A DNA stretch of 64,000 nucleotides from MFD00082-c5 sp963697995 (GCA_963697995.1 OY969110.1:434001-498000), one strand, 5' to 3'. Numbered from the stretch's first letter, positions 15,204-23,894 are shown. The notes: a model not told the origin generated them from the sequence alone. A program made the numbers and translations.

Positions 15204-16646
15204 TTAAGCGTTATACGACCCCGAACTCACCTTGCCACCAGTTCCCGACCAATCAGTATGGAAAAATTGACCCCGTGGCGCATCCACTCTCTCGTAAGTA
15301 TGAGCCCCGAAAAAGTCTCTTTGTGCCTGGAGAAGATTTGCTGGCAACCTCTTTGAACGGTACCCATCAAAAAACGAAAGGGCTGCAAAAAAGGTTGGGG
15401 AAGGGATGCCAAGAAGAGCTGCCTTACTCACCACTTGTCTCCACCCTTCTTGAGAAGCCAAAACTTCTTTTACAAAAAAAGGATCTAAAAGCAAACTTTC
15501 AAGATCGGGATTTTTTTGGAATGCTTCTTTAATTTTACCCAAAAAACTCGACCGAATAATGCAGCCGCCTCTCCACATCAGAGCGACCCCACCGAAATTG
15601 ATCTTCCACCCATACTCTTTAGCGGCCTCTCTCATCAACATAAACCCTTGGGCATAGCTAATAATCTTCGAGGCGTAAAGAGCGTTCTCAATCTGGGAAA
15701 CAAATTCAGGAATATCCCCTTCAAAAGTGGCAAAATGGGTGTAAAGCGAGGAGGCTCTCCCCCTCTCTTCCTTAATCGCCGATAAACACCTTGCAAAAAC
15801 GGCTTCCACGATTAAAGTTAAAGGAACCCCCAAATCAAGTGCATTAATCCCTGTCCACTTCCCTGTCCCCTTTTGACCGGCAACATCTAAAATTTTATCG
15901 ACTAAAGGTTGCCCATCTTTATCCTTTTTCTTAAAAATAGCGCTTGTGATTTCGATCAAATAGCTATTGAGCTTCCCCTTGTTCCATTTAGCAAAAGTCT
16001 CGGCAAGCTCCTCTACCCCTTGAGAGGCCCCTTCAGTCAACAGATGATACGCCTCGCAGATCAATTGCATATCCCCATACTCAATCCCATTGTGAACCAT
16101 TTTGACGTAGTGGCCAGCCCCTTCATCGCCCACCCAATCACAACAAGGCTCTCCATCAACTTTAGCACTGATCGCCTGAAAAATTGGCTTAATAAAGGGC
16201 CACCCATCGGGATTGCCACCAGGCATGATCGAGGGGCCATGTCTTGCACCCTCCTCACCTCCAGAAACCCCAGCGCCAATAAAGATAATCCCTTTTGACT
16301 TCAACTCTTTGACTCTTCGATTCGTGTCGGTGTATAAGCTGTTACCCCCATCGATAATGATGTCGCCAGGACTTAACAAAGGGAGAAGATGTCCGATAAA
16401 TTCATCGACCGGCTGCCCAGCTTTAACCATCAGCATCACCTTGCGAGGACGTTTAAGCTTAGAAACAAACTCTTCAAGGGTGTGGGTTCCTATCACTTTT
16501 GTCCCCTTAGCAGGCCCTTTGAGAAACTCATCTACTTTCTCGGTCGTCCGGTTAAAAACAGCTACAGTAAAACCTGAGTCATTCATATTTAGAACTAAAT
16601 TTTGCCCCATGACAGCAAGTCCAATCAATCCAATATCAGCTTCCAT
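15204..16646 (-). CDS. gnd: 6-phosphogluconate dehydrogenase, decarboxylating
   Basis: Oxidative pentose phosphate enzyme giving ribulose-5-phosphate, CO2 and NADPH. The N-terminal Rossmann motif is IGLIGLAVMGQNLVLNM, then FNRTTEKVDEF, DGGNSLYTDTNRR and GAGVSGGEEGARHGPSIMPG, which is the 6PG-binding signature; KMVHNGIEYGDMQLI carries the catalytic Lys/Asn. The C-terminus FHTDWSGTGGKVSSGSYNA is the usual tail. The ATG at 16646 gives 480 residues, with AGGAG upstream; a longer open frame to 16775 has no homology. Its product feeds the arabinose-5-phosphate isomerase encoded two genes upstream in the same operon. Confidence 0.97.
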   Translation of the reverse strand: MEADIGLIGLAVMGQNLVLNMNDSGFTVAVFNRTTEKVDEFLKGPAKGTKVIGTHTLEEFVSKLKRPRKVMLMVKAGQPVDEFIGHLLPLLSPGDIIIDGGNSLYTDTNRRVKELKSKGIIFIGAGVSGGEEGARHGPSIMPGGNPDGWPFIKPIFQAISAKVDGEPCCDWVGDEGAGHYVKMVHNGIEYGDMQLICEAYHLLTEGASQGVEELAETFAKWNKGKLNSYLIEITSAIFKKKDKDGQPLVDKILDVAGQKGTGKWTGINALDLGVPLTLIVEAVFARCLSAIKEERGRASSLYTHFATFEGDIPEFVSQIENALYASKIISYAQGFMLMREAAKEYGWKINFGGVALMWRGGCIIRSSFLGKIKEAFQKNPDLESLLLDPFFVKEVLASQEGWRQVVSKAALLGIPSPTFFAALSFFDGYRSKRLPANLLQAQRDFFGAHTYERVDAPRGQFFHTDWSGTGGKVSSGSYNA

Positions 16647-16686
16647 AAATTCACCACTCCTAAATAAGCTCAATACACCTGAAACT

Positions 16687-17688
16687 CTATAATTTTGCCA
16701 CTCTTTTTTTCCACTTACAATAATAATTGTACGTCTCTTTTCCCCCTCCAATCGTGGGAAGAGTGAAGATTTCATCCTCTTTTAGCCAAGCATACTTCAC
16801 ATGCTCATTTGATAATATCACTTCCGGAATTTCGTCAAATGAGACCTGAAAAAGATGAAAAACAAAATCTCCTCGCGGTTTTTGCACAAAAAGAGGCCCC
16901 ACTTGATGGATTTTATCTAAAGGTGCCACTATCCCCGTCTCTTCAAAAAGCTCCCGCTTTGCAGCAATTAATGGCGTTTCCCTCCCCTCAATCTTTCCCG
17001 CTGGTATCCCCCACGTCCCTCCCTCAAGAGTGTTTTTAGCTCTCTCCATATACAATGTTCTACCCTGGCACTCGATAAAACACCCTGCTGCTTCAACAGT
17101 TGGGGAAAAATTTAAGGGTAACTCTTCAAAGACAGTCGTAAAAAAACCCGTTTTAATCCTGTAGAGAACATGCCTTCTTAAGGGATCTCCTGGCAAAAAG
17201 TCGGGATGATCAAAGTCATCTTTTTGATGATAAGACATCCCTATTTTTTCCATAACACGCCTTGATCGCCAATTATCTTCTACGGCAAAAGAAACAATCT
17301 CATCCATTTTTAATGAGGAAAACCCGTACTGCAAAACCGCTTTGGCCCCCTCCGTCGCAAGACCTTGCCCCCAATGCTTTCTTGCCAGTCGCCATCCGAT
17401 CTCATAGGCTGGGGTAAAATGGGAGGGAAAATCGACCTGTCTTATCCCTATAAACCCTATAAAATCAGAAAGTCCCGTAAGGGACGCAGCAAAAAAACCG
17501 TACCCTTTTTCCTCGATCTCTTGTTGAATCAAAGCAGCCTGTTGATCACTCTCTTTGCGGCTTAAAAGTGAGGGGAAGAAACGTCTGACTTCAGGATCGG
17601 CGTTCAATTGATGAAAAGGTTCTAAATCCGCCTCACACCAGGCGCGAAGAACTAATCTCTCCGTTTTTATGACAGGCACATTTTCCAT
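16687..17688 (-). CDS. GNAT acetyltransferase-Nudix hydrolase fusion
   Basis: A two-domain protein of 333 residues. Residues 1 to about 180 are a RimJ/RimL-type N-acetyltransferase: TERLVLRAW, EIGWRLARKHWGQGLATEGA (acetyl-CoA-binding loop) and SRRVMEKIGM. Residues from about 195 are a Nudix hydrolase with a complete Nudix box, beginning GKIEGRE and ending AAKRELFEETGI. The substrates of the two halves are unknown; the Nudix half resembles housecleaning NTP or coenzyme pyrophosphatases. The ATG follows the stop of kdsD directly (TAAATG), implying translational coupling with sugar-phosphate genes. Confidence 0.88.
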   Translation of the reverse strand: MENVPVIKTERLVLRAWCEADLEPFHQLNADPEVRRFFPSLLSRKESDQQAALIQQEIEEKGYGFFAASLTGLSDFIGFIGIRQVDFPSHFTPAYEIGWRLARKHWGQGLATEGAKAVLQYGFSSLKMDEIVSFAVEDNWRSRRVMEKIGMSYHQKDDFDHPDFLPGDPLRRHVLYRIKTGFFTTVFEELPLNFSPTVEAAGCFIECQGRTLYMERAKNTLEGGTWGIPAGKIEGRETPLIAAKRELFEETGIVAPLDKIHQVGPLFVQKPRGDFVFHLFQVSFDEIPEVILSNEHVKYAWLKEDEIFTLPTIGGGKETYNYYCKWKKRVAKL

Positions 17689-18648
17689 TTAGGCAAGTCC
17701 CGACTGCACAAGGTCGTGCCTTTTGATCAAACTAAGAACACGCCTCTCGCCCTCAAGAACAGGCAAAACAGTCACAGGGCGGCTTTGATCCTCCTCCATC
17801 AGCTTTAAGGCGCCATACGCCAATCGCTCTTTAGTGATCACTTTTGAACATTCACTCATCAGTTGCGACATGGGCGTCTTAAGCGCATCTGCCCCCTTTT
17901 TCTCGAGCTGACACCTCAAATCTCCATCGGTAAAAATCCCTTGCAGTTTTTTCTCCTCATCTACGACTAAAAGGCCACGCCACCTTTTCTCCGAAAGCTC
18001 CTCTAAACTTGAGGCTAGTGTCGCCAAAGGAGTGCAAAGGGGTAGTCGTAGCTTAAAGATCAAGTCGTCAATTTTAAGAGAAGAGGGTTTCCCAATCTGT
18101 CCGGCAGGATGGTTGACTGCGTACTGCTCCAAAGAGAAGCCCCTTCTCTTCATCAGCGCAACGGTTAAAAGATCTGCAAAAATCAACTGGATCGTCGAGG
18201 AGATGGTGGGAAATAAATTAAAAGGGCAAAGCTCTTTTTCTAAAGGCAGATATAAAAAAAAATCGGCGGAAAGTTTTAAGCGACTCGATAGATTAGAGAC
18301 TACAGCAATCGTTTTAGCCCCCCTATTTCTCACAAACGGCAGAAGATTCAAAAGCTCGTCGCTTTCACCACTCGGGCTTAACACGAGGAGTAGATCATCC
18401 CCTCTAACCATCCCAATAGCGCCATGAAGAGCGTTAGTAGCAGTGAGAAATGTGGTATGCACCCCTATTGAGGTCAGAGTCACAGCGATCTTTTTGGCAA
18501 CAAGACCGCTTTTGCCTATCCCTGTCAAAACAAGCTTACCTGAACATTGCCCGACTAAGGTGACAATCTCCTCAAAAGCCTGTGGATCAACTTTGTCAAA
18601 AAAATAGTTTAAGGTATTTCTCTCCTCTTTAAGTAGCTCCTCAATCAT
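17689..18648 (-). CDS. kdsD: Arabinose-5-phosphate isomerase (KdsD/KpsF), paralogue 1
   Basis: Converts ribulose-5-phosphate to arabinose-5-phosphate, the first step of Kdo synthesis for lipopolysaccharide. An N-terminal SIS domain (residues ~30-170) and two CBS repeats (~205-319) are present. The four catalytic residues known from E. coli KdsD are kept: Lys in GIGKSGLVA, His in ALHGAIGMV, Glu in SGESDE and His in AVNHPAGQIG. The Asp usually following the HG of the second motif is Ala. A second, very similar paralogue lies at 39108-40067. This copy heads the operon with GNAT-Nudix, gnd and plsC. Upstream sequence is also shared between the two copies. Confidence 0.92.
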   Translation of the reverse strand: MIEELLKEERNTLNYFFDKVDPQAFEEIVTLVGQCSGKLVLTGIGKSGLVAKKIAVTLTSIGVHTTFLTATNALHGAIGMVRGDDLLLVLSPSGESDELLNLLPFVRNRGAKTIAVVSNLSSRLKLSADFFLYLPLEKELCPFNLFPTISSTIQLIFADLLTVALMKRRGFSLEQYAVNHPAGQIGKPSSLKIDDLIFKLRLPLCTPLATLASSLEELSEKRWRGLLVVDEEKKLQGIFTDGDLRCQLEKKGADALKTPMSQLMSECSKVITKERLAYGALKLMEEDQSRPVTVLPVLEGERRVLSLIKRHDLVQSGLA

Positions 18649-18673
18649 AGGACCCTCCAGGGAATGACTTTAG

Positions 18674-18707
18674 CAAAAAAAGGATAGAAATGCGATTGAA
18701 AAATTTC
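18674..18707 (-). repeat. Upstream block shared with second kdsD
   Basis: On the minus strand this reads as a 34-bp stretch including TTTTTCAATCGCATTTCTAT and a T run. It recurs with one substitution and a T/C length difference at 39059-39093 upstream of the other kdsD, with the same orientation relative to the gene. It may be the promoter or regulatory region carried along in the gene duplication. Confidence 0.7.
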
Positions 18708-18712
18708 TATAC

Positions 18713-18737
18713 AAAAAAAGGGGGGGATTCCCCCTTA
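18713..18737 (-). terminator. Rho-independent terminator
   Basis: On the minus strand, directly after the stop of the 157-residue gene, a GGGGG/CCCCC stem with a three-base AAT loop is followed by CCTTTTTTTG. This is a clear intrinsic terminator and separates that gene from the kdsD operon. Confidence 0.75.
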
Positions 18738-18742
18738 AGATA

Positions 18743-19216
18743 TTAATACCTAAGAACGGCTTGTGGTTGCCAAGGATTTGGAAGGCTTTCAAAAAACGTT
18801 TCACCGTGTGAGTAGGTATGAGACAGGACTTTTCTGTCACAATCGCTTTCGATATCAATCGTGAAATTAAAAACAACTCCTGCAACATTGTTGGCAACGA
18901 GGGATTTTTGATAGATCTCTTCCTTAAATTTTTTGATTAGATTTACTTCGAGATTTTTTTTGCACCTTTCAACTTGACCCTGGGTTGTTAAAGGAGAATA
19001 GTCGTTTGGTTGATGCTCAACTGTACCACCAAAACATAAACTTCCAATAGCACTTTCACCAATCATAGGATAAGCCAACATTCTTAAAGTCACTAATTTA
19101 ACTCTGCCTTCAATAGGTTTTTCATCCCTTCCCAATTCAACCATTCTAGCATCAAAATATTTATTGAATTGCCACGTTAAACGGTCAATAATTTCATTAT
19201 TTATCCCTTCTACCAT
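18743..19216 (-). CDS. Hypothetical protein, 157 residues
   Basis: No family recognised. The protein is soluble-looking with mixed alpha/beta character, containing VEGINNEIIDRLTWQFNKYF at the start, a Gly/Ser/Cys-containing IGESAIGSLCFGG and a Cys-containing IDIESDCDRK. AGGA eight bases before the ATG is a good ribosome site. It has its own sigma70-like promoter and its own terminator, so it is an independent single-gene unit between two operons running in the same direction. Confidence 0.7.
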   Translation of the reverse strand: MVEGINNEIIDRLTWQFNKYFDARMVELGRDEKPIEGRVKLVTLRMLAYPMIGESAIGSLCFGGTVEHQPNDYSPLTTQGQVERCKKNLEVNLIKKFKEEIYQKSLVANNVAGVVFNFTIDIESDCDRKVLSHTYSHGETFFESLPNPWQPQAVLRY

Positions 19217-19233
19217 TTCTCATTCCTTTTTTT

Positions 19234-19252
19234 AATGGTTTTTAACACCATT
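19234..19252. promoter_or_regulatory. Inverted repeat overlapping -10, possible operator
   Basis: AATGGT at 19234-19239 and ACCATT at 19247-19252 form a perfect 6-bp inverted repeat that touches the -10 box (19250-19255) and would lie at the transcript start. It could be an operator or a 5' UTR hairpin. Confidence 0.4.
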
Positions 19253-19278
19253 ATAATCAATGACTATAAAATAGTAAA
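19250..19278 (-). promoter_or_regulatory. Sigma70-type promoter of the 157-residue gene
   Basis: On the minus strand, TTTACT (19273-19278) and a perfect TATAAT (19250-19255) are separated by 17 bp. The predicted start lies about 25 bases upstream of the ATG. Confidence 0.55.
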
Positions 19279-19290
19279 TCTGGATATTAT

Positions 19291-19584
19291 TTAATAACTA
19301 ATTTTAATTTGATATAACCACCCTTCCCCTTCCGGATCTTTATTGAGGAGTTGGGGATATTCTAATAGTTTTTTGTTAATGGCGACCACTAAGCCTGTGA
19401 CGGGAGAGTAGAGGTCAATGGCGGCTTTGGTTGATTCTAGGATCGCTATCTGCTCCTCTTTGACGACTCTCCTGGCAACTTCAGGCAAGTTGACAAAGAC
19501 GATTTCACCGATCTCTTCGGCAATGGCCTTCGTTAAACCAACTGTTGCCAAACCATTAACTTCTTTTATCCATTCATGAGACAT
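19291..19584 (-). CDS. gcvH: Glycine cleavage system H-like lipoyl protein
   Basis: A 97-residue lipoyl carrier. HEWIKEVNGLATVGLT and EIGEIVFVNLPEVAR match the H-protein N-terminal half, and the lipoyl-lysine motif ESTKAAIDLYSPVTG places the modified residue at Lys53. Start M (MSHEWIK) is chosen from homology; it overlaps the upstream gene by 11 bp. No T, P or L glycine-cleavage proteins are in the window. Chlamydiae are known to keep an orphan H protein, so a function other than glycine cleavage, such as lipoyl relay, is possible. A lipoate ligase-like gene lies three genes upstream in the same run. Confidence 0.9.
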   Translation of the reverse strand: MSHEWIKEVNGLATVGLTKAIAEEIGEIVFVNLPEVARRVVKEEQIAILESTKAAIDLYSPVTGLVVAINKKLLEYPQLLNKDPEGEGWLYQIKISY

Positions 19585-20221
19585 AAGTTCCCTCAAGTTG
19601 TAAATGACTCCAAAGGCACGGGTGCTTCTCCACAGGAAACTCGCTTGAACTTGCTGAAAAATCTTGAGAGGCGCCCCCATACCTGTTTAATCGGTAATTG
19701 AAACCAATCTCTTTAAACTGCTGAGGATCAAATCCAAAAAGAGCAGTTTTTGGAATAAAAATCCTCATCTGATACCCTCTTCCTTGCGCTGTTTTTGTGT
19801 CGATCACAAAAAGCTCTTGGGACGCTAATTCGTGCGACTCCTCCGTCCGAAATTGCGTTTTCTCCCCACAAATCACCTCTTCAACAGGCTCCACTAAAAA
19901 AAAGAAATGGTGGCAAAACTTTGTTGTCCAGGCAGATTTGACGTTTCTTAAGTCGAGCATCACCTCAAAGCTATCCCCTTTTTCAAGGTATGGATAACTC
20001 GATTGAATCTTTTTAGTTTTCACATCGACTAAAAAATAAAGCCCCTCTAAATTCCAACCCATCGAGATTTCCCCAAACTTCTCCTGGTTTAAAAGATAAG
20101 AAGTATCGGGAAGCTCATACCCTTTCAAAGGAAGAGTCTCACCTTTAAGAAATTTAGCAAAAGCTTTGATTTCTAAAAAACTTAAGGCTGATAAAGAAAA
20201 AGAAAGCTCCTCTTCACTCAC
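19574..20221 (-). CDS. Conserved hypothetical, CBM9/DOMON-like
   Basis: A 215-residue protein lying between a foldase-like gene and gcvH. The central segment (SMGWNLEGLYFLVDVKTK, then KGDSFEVMLDLRNVKSAW) has the beta-strand pattern of CBM9/DOMON-like beta sandwiches, with a conserved Trp and acidic turn. No signal peptide is visible. C. trachomatis has a hypothetical gene next to gcvH at the same place, to which this may correspond. The start overlaps the end of the upstream gene (ATGA-type, 4 bp), and the 3' end overlaps gcvH. Function unknown. Confidence 0.65.
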   Translation of the reverse strand: MSEEELSFSLSALSFLEIKAFAKFLKGETLPLKGYELPDTSYLLNQEKFGEISMGWNLEGLYFLVDVKTKKIQSSYPYLEKGDSFEVMLDLRNVKSAWTTKFCHHFFFLVEPVEEVICGEKTQFRTEESHELASQELFVIDTKTAQGRGYQMRIFIPKTALFGFDPQQFKEIGFNYRLNRYGGASQDFSASSSEFPVEKHPCLWSHLQLEGTYVS

Positions 20222-22506
20222 GCCCTCTCCTCAAAGTAATCAGACTTTAACATATTTTTCTCTTTTATCTGCGATAAAATTTGCTTCATTAAAGCCCTCT
20301 TAGCATCATCGCCCAAAAGAGCCTTCGCTTTGGCAATCTGCTCAGCTATTTGGCTTGTTTCAAGCAATCCCCTCTGTTTCACCTGGAAAAAATAAATCTC
20401 CCCATTAGGAAGAGGATGCACCTTTGAAAAAGAGCCTGGTGAAAGAGAAAAAGCCTCTTGTTTGTCGACTAAATCCCCAACGCTTGAACGCTCCACGGTC
20501 ACCTCTTTTGCTACAAAATCAAACTGCTTTGAAAGAGGAGAGGTGTTTCCAAGATTCAAATTCCTCTCTTTGGCATCCTTAACATCTCTTGCAAAGGAGA
20601 GGAAACGGTAGGTGGCTAATTGGTCATTTGTCAAAGAATCCTTATAGAGAGGAACCTTTGAGGCTTGAGTCTCTTTTTTTATAGCTTCAAGAAGGGGTTT
20701 AAAGTGCTCTTTAACAATTTCTTGTTTCACATCATTAAAGGGTTTAAACGAAAGATCTTCGTTTTGATACGCCTCTGGATTCTTCTCCTGAAGTCTTTTA
20801 TAGGTGTTTTTTAGCTGTTTTAAAAGAACAGGCTGAAGAGCTTTTTGTTCAAGCGCTTCATCAAAAGTCAGCACTTCATACTCTTTCCCCTTCTCGACGA
20901 CTTCAATTTTTAAAAAATTATTCTCATCGTCGAAAAAGCTTAAATGGGTATTAGAAGCCAATTGTTTTAAAAAACCCTCCCTATCCTTAATTCCTTTAAA
21001 AGGAAACGCATTAGATGAGGGGTTTAATGAAACGGTTACCATCTTTGGAGAGACTTTATTTAAGAGTTGTTGAGGAATCTCTTTTTGCTCTTTTATAAGG
21101 GCTCTTTCTGCCAAAAGATCAAGAGACCTTTTTTGCTTTGGATCTAAAGCATTTAAAGAAGCAATTCTCTCCTCCTTTGTGCTCCCCTTTCCAAGCTCAG
21201 CCAACTGCTTTTTCAACGAGTTAAAATTTTTCTCATCGATTTGCCAAGCAAAAATCTCTTTTGCCGAAATCGTGTCTAAAAGAGTTTTCTCTGGAATTTC
21301 TGTCACATTAAGAACGTACGTCTTTTTTACAAGCTCTGGGTATTTTTGAAGCACTTCCTGAGCACTTAAAAATTTTGTGGGAAGATCAAGAGGCTTACCC
21401 TTTGGTCGTTGAGAAACCGCATCGAGATACGCTTCAAATTGTTGCAGTGCCTCAAAAGAGTTAAATTTCAAAGAATCGGGTAAACGGTAAAGATCGACGG
21501 CGACCCCTTCCTTAACATATGCGTTAAAGGGCTCAAAAGAGAGGGGACTTAAAAACATAGAGCCTGCTGTCTCGTTAAAAAGACGGCGAAAGAGGAGCAC
21601 TTGTTTCCAAAGTTTTGTAGCTCTTCTAGGATCTAACCGCATGAGGTTAAGCTGCTCTTGTAAATACTCATTGGCATTGGCCTGCTGAAGAGTGGGATTT
21701 TGGGACAACTCGTTTAAACTCTTTTGACTTTGCGCTAAAAGATCGGCAAACGCCTCGGTGTCTGAAATTCTATACCCCCTCTCTTCGGCGATTTTAGCTG
21801 CATTGATGATAAAGGCAGCAACCACCCTCGTGAATCTTTTGCCAAACCAATCTTCCACGTGGTGGTACCCAAAAAGGGAGAGATCCTGTCCTCTAAAATC
21901 GGGATCTTTTGGTAGATCCTCATTTTGCTTTTCAAGCATCCAGATCACTCGGCTTAAAGTGGGCCCAGGAAAGCGTCTTTCAGCTAAAAATAGGTTAACT
22001 CGCGCATTAAAAGCATTATCCTCAAGCGGATCACTGGAGGCTTTTAAAATAGCTAAATACTGATTTTTTTCAGGAATAAAGTGGTCCCAGACCGCTTGAG
22101 CGCTCATAAAATCGGCGCTTTTGTGGACAAAGGGTCTATATTTTTTCTCCACCTCAAGCTTTGGTGTCAAATCTTTTGCGATAAGCTCTTTGTTTTCCTT
22201 TGCCAAAAGGGGCCCAAGACCTGTTTGTAAAAAATCTTTTGCGATCACGCCATCGTTTAAAAAGTTGCCGCGAAAATTGCCCCCCATCAAAATATTATCG
22301 TCGTTATCTGTGGAAAGAAAAAGAGCTAAATCTTCAACGTCGGAGCGTTTAATCGAGGAGCCGTTTACTGCTTTAAAGGCTTCCCTATCGATTGGCATAG
22401 GAGATGAAAGAGCCGAGTAGGTCCCAAAAAAAGTCAATGGAATAATGATTAGCAAAGCAAGGATTGTTGTGAAAAGGCGCTGGTATCTTTTAATAAAATC
22501 GATCAT
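20218..22506 (-). CDS. SurA/PpiD-like periplasmic foldase, membrane anchored
   Basis: Starting at ATG 22506 (AGGAG nine bases upstream) the 762-residue protein opens MIDFIKRYQRLFTTILALL and one transmembrane helix, then a long mostly helical, charged periplasmic part. FKAVNGSSIKRSDVEDLALF after the anchor resembles the N-terminal segment of SurA/PpiD chaperones (a VNG..I....). The overall plan, single N-terminal anchor plus a long helical chaperone-like region, matches PpiD. I cannot point to an intact parvulin PPIase motif, so enzymatic activity is doubtful. A longer frame to 22569 exists but the added 21 residues do not look like part of the protein. Confidence 0.6.
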   Translation of the reverse strand: MIDFIKRYQRLFTTILALLIIIPLTFFGTYSALSSPMPIDREAFKAVNGSSIKRSDVEDLALFLSTDNDDNILMGGNFRGNFLNDGVIAKDFLQTGLGPLLAKENKELIAKDLTPKLEVEKKYRPFVHKSADFMSAQAVWDHFIPEKNQYLAILKASSDPLEDNAFNARVNLFLAERRFPGPTLSRVIWMLEKQNEDLPKDPDFRGQDLSLFGYHHVEDWFGKRFTRVVAAFIINAAKIAEERGYRISDTEAFADLLAQSQKSLNELSQNPTLQQANANEYLQEQLNLMRLDPRRATKLWKQVLLFRRLFNETAGSMFLSPLSFEPFNAYVKEGVAVDLYRLPDSLKFNSFEALQQFEAYLDAVSQRPKGKPLDLPTKFLSAQEVLQKYPELVKKTYVLNVTEIPEKTLLDTISAKEIFAWQIDEKNFNSLKKQLAELGKGSTKEERIASLNALDPKQKRSLDLLAERALIKEQKEIPQQLLNKVSPKMVTVSLNPSSNAFPFKGIKDREGFLKQLASNTHLSFFDDENNFLKIEVVEKGKEYEVLTFDEALEQKALQPVLLKQLKNTYKRLQEKNPEAYQNEDLSFKPFNDVKQEIVKEHFKPLLEAIKKETQASKVPLYKDSLTNDQLATYRFLSFARDVKDAKERNLNLGNTSPLSKQFDFVAKEVTVERSSVGDLVDKQEAFSLSPGSFSKVHPLPNGEIYFFQVKQRGLLETSQIAEQIAKAKALLGDDAKRALMKQILSQIKEKNMLKSDYFEERA

Positions 22507-22552
22507 GAGGTTAAACTCCTTAAAAACTCTTAAAGGAGTAGAATACCAAAAA

Positions 22553-23266
22553 TCAGTTGTTTCCCTCAATGAGATTCATCGAGAATTGGTTGACAAGAGC
22601 CTTTTTTAAGCGCTCCTTAAGAGAGGGCACCTCCTGTTTTTCAACTGAAAAACTGTTTTTTTTGATTTCCTCTAAAAGCCCCTCCGGTTTTTTCAACAAA
22701 GCCCTTAAAACAGACTCCTCCGGGCATAAAAGTTGCAACGATGTTTGATGAAGAACCCCCTCTCGACTCCTTCTTTGAGCCGCTCCCCCAATTTTTTTTC
22801 CAAAAAGCATTAGGTCGTAAATTGTAGGGGAAGCCATGCAAAAAGAGCTTATTTTCCCCTTTTTCTCAAAAAGAACCGCAGCTTCATTGAAAACCTCTTT
22901 TAAGGCTTTTCCAATCACTTCATTGACCACCGCATACGACTCCAATGTGTTTTCTCTAAAAAGGGGACTCTTTTTTGGAATCAAAAGGGAAAAACTCAGA
23001 TCATCAAAGTGAAAAATCACTCCCCCACCTGTTGGCCTTTTAGCCACATCGATGTTTAACTTTTCAAGCGAATGCATCGAAAGATGCTCCTCTAAGGTGA
23101 TAAAGTGCCCAAAAGTGATGCTTTTGTTTTCCCAATCGTAAAATTTAAGGAGGAATCCCTTCATCTCTTGTAAAGCGCGACTCTCCTCCTCCATCAGAAG
23201 CGGTGCTTTGCCTCTTCGACTAACGACAGATAGTGGGATGGGTTGAATCGCTGAGTCGGTCTCCAA
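22553..23266 (-). CDS. lplA: Lipoate-protein ligase A family protein
   Basis: Member of the BirA/LplA/LipB acyl-protein ligase fold, 237 residues. KRPTGGGVIFHFDDLSFSL is the lipoate-pocket motif (RRxTGGG), and GKKIGGAAQRRSREGVLHQ carries the catalytic Lys. It attaches lipoate, or octanoate, to lipoyl domains such as the H-like protein encoded downstream and the 2-oxoacid dehydrogenase E2 subunits. The separate accessory domain of E. coli LplA is missing, as in many small ligases. The gene overlaps the preceding one by about 47 bp and is probably co-translated with it. Confidence 0.88.
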   Translation of the reverse strand: METDSAIQPIPLSVVSRRGKAPLLMEEESRALQEMKGFLLKFYDWENKSITFGHFITLEEHLSMHSLEKLNIDVAKRPTGGGVIFHFDDLSFSLLIPKKSPLFRENTLESYAVVNEVIGKALKEVFNEAAVLFEKKGKISSFCMASPTIYDLMLFGKKIGGAAQRRSREGVLHQTSLQLLCPEESVLRALLKKPEGLLEEIKKNSFSVEKQEVPSLKERLKKALVNQFSMNLIEGNN

Positions 23267-23771
23267 AACTATAACCTAATTTTTTGAGTTCATTAGAAAA
23301 CGGATCGTTCTCGTTGCGAATATAAACGGAGTCTTTTCCGATAAAAGCTAAAAGATAGCCCTTATTTGGAATTTCAGGAAAGGGGGTATTTGGGGAAATG
23401 CAAACAACAATGCCCAAGTCTAAGTCGATCAAAATCCCCATAAGGAGCCCCTGAATACTCGAGATCTCTTTTAAAGTTTTAGGTTTTAATGAAGAATTAA
23501 AAAAAAGTTGATCAAAACCGATCCGAACAGGTTTCTCCTCACAAAGATCTGCAACGATCGTGCCAAGAGACCTTAAAGAAAGATTCTTTTTTAAAGAAAG
23601 ACTTTGTCGAAATAAATCGTGCCCAAATTTATCGGGATCTTTTTTTTGAATCAACCGATCGATCTCTTCCTTGATGAGATGGGTCACCTCTAATGGAAAC
23701 ACCTCTTCAAAAGAGATCTGTCCCATCTCTTTAAAATACTCTCTGTGGCGATTGTCTATAAGAATGCGCAT
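23220..23771 (-). CDS. Conserved hypothetical protein upstream of lplA
   Basis: A 183-residue protein I do not recognise. It starts MRILIDNRHREYFKEMGQIS, has a Lys-rich helical first half and a hydrophobic beta-rich second half (GLLMGILIDLDLGIVVCI, then YLLAFIGKDSVYIRN). No signal peptide or membrane helix is evident. It heads the minus-strand run lplA, SurA-like, CBM9-like, gcvH, overlaps lplA by 47 bp and is divergent from rnc across a 123-bp AT-rich spacer. Confidence 0.65.
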   Translation of the reverse strand: MRILIDNRHREYFKEMGQISFEEVFPLEVTHLIKEEIDRLIQKKDPDKFGHDLFRQSLSLKKNLSLRSLGTIVADLCEEKPVRIGFDQLFFNSSLKPKTLKEISSIQGLLMGILIDLDLGIVVCISPNTPFPEIPNKGYLLAFIGKDSVYIRNENDPFSNELKKLGYSFGDRLSDSTHPTICR

Positions 23772-23894
23772 AAGTACTTAGAGTATAGGGGAAATACCGA
23801 ATAAAAACTACAAAAAATTTAGCTATATCTAATTTTTGAGAAGTTTTTATAACTTCATATTTCCCTATAATTTCATTTGTGATAGAGTACTGGC

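Noticed and set aside
16647..16775. N-terminal extension of gnd by 43 codons
   Set aside because: It overlaps the preceding GNAT-Nudix gene, and MEADIGLIGLAVMG is the normal Gnd start with AGGAG upstream.
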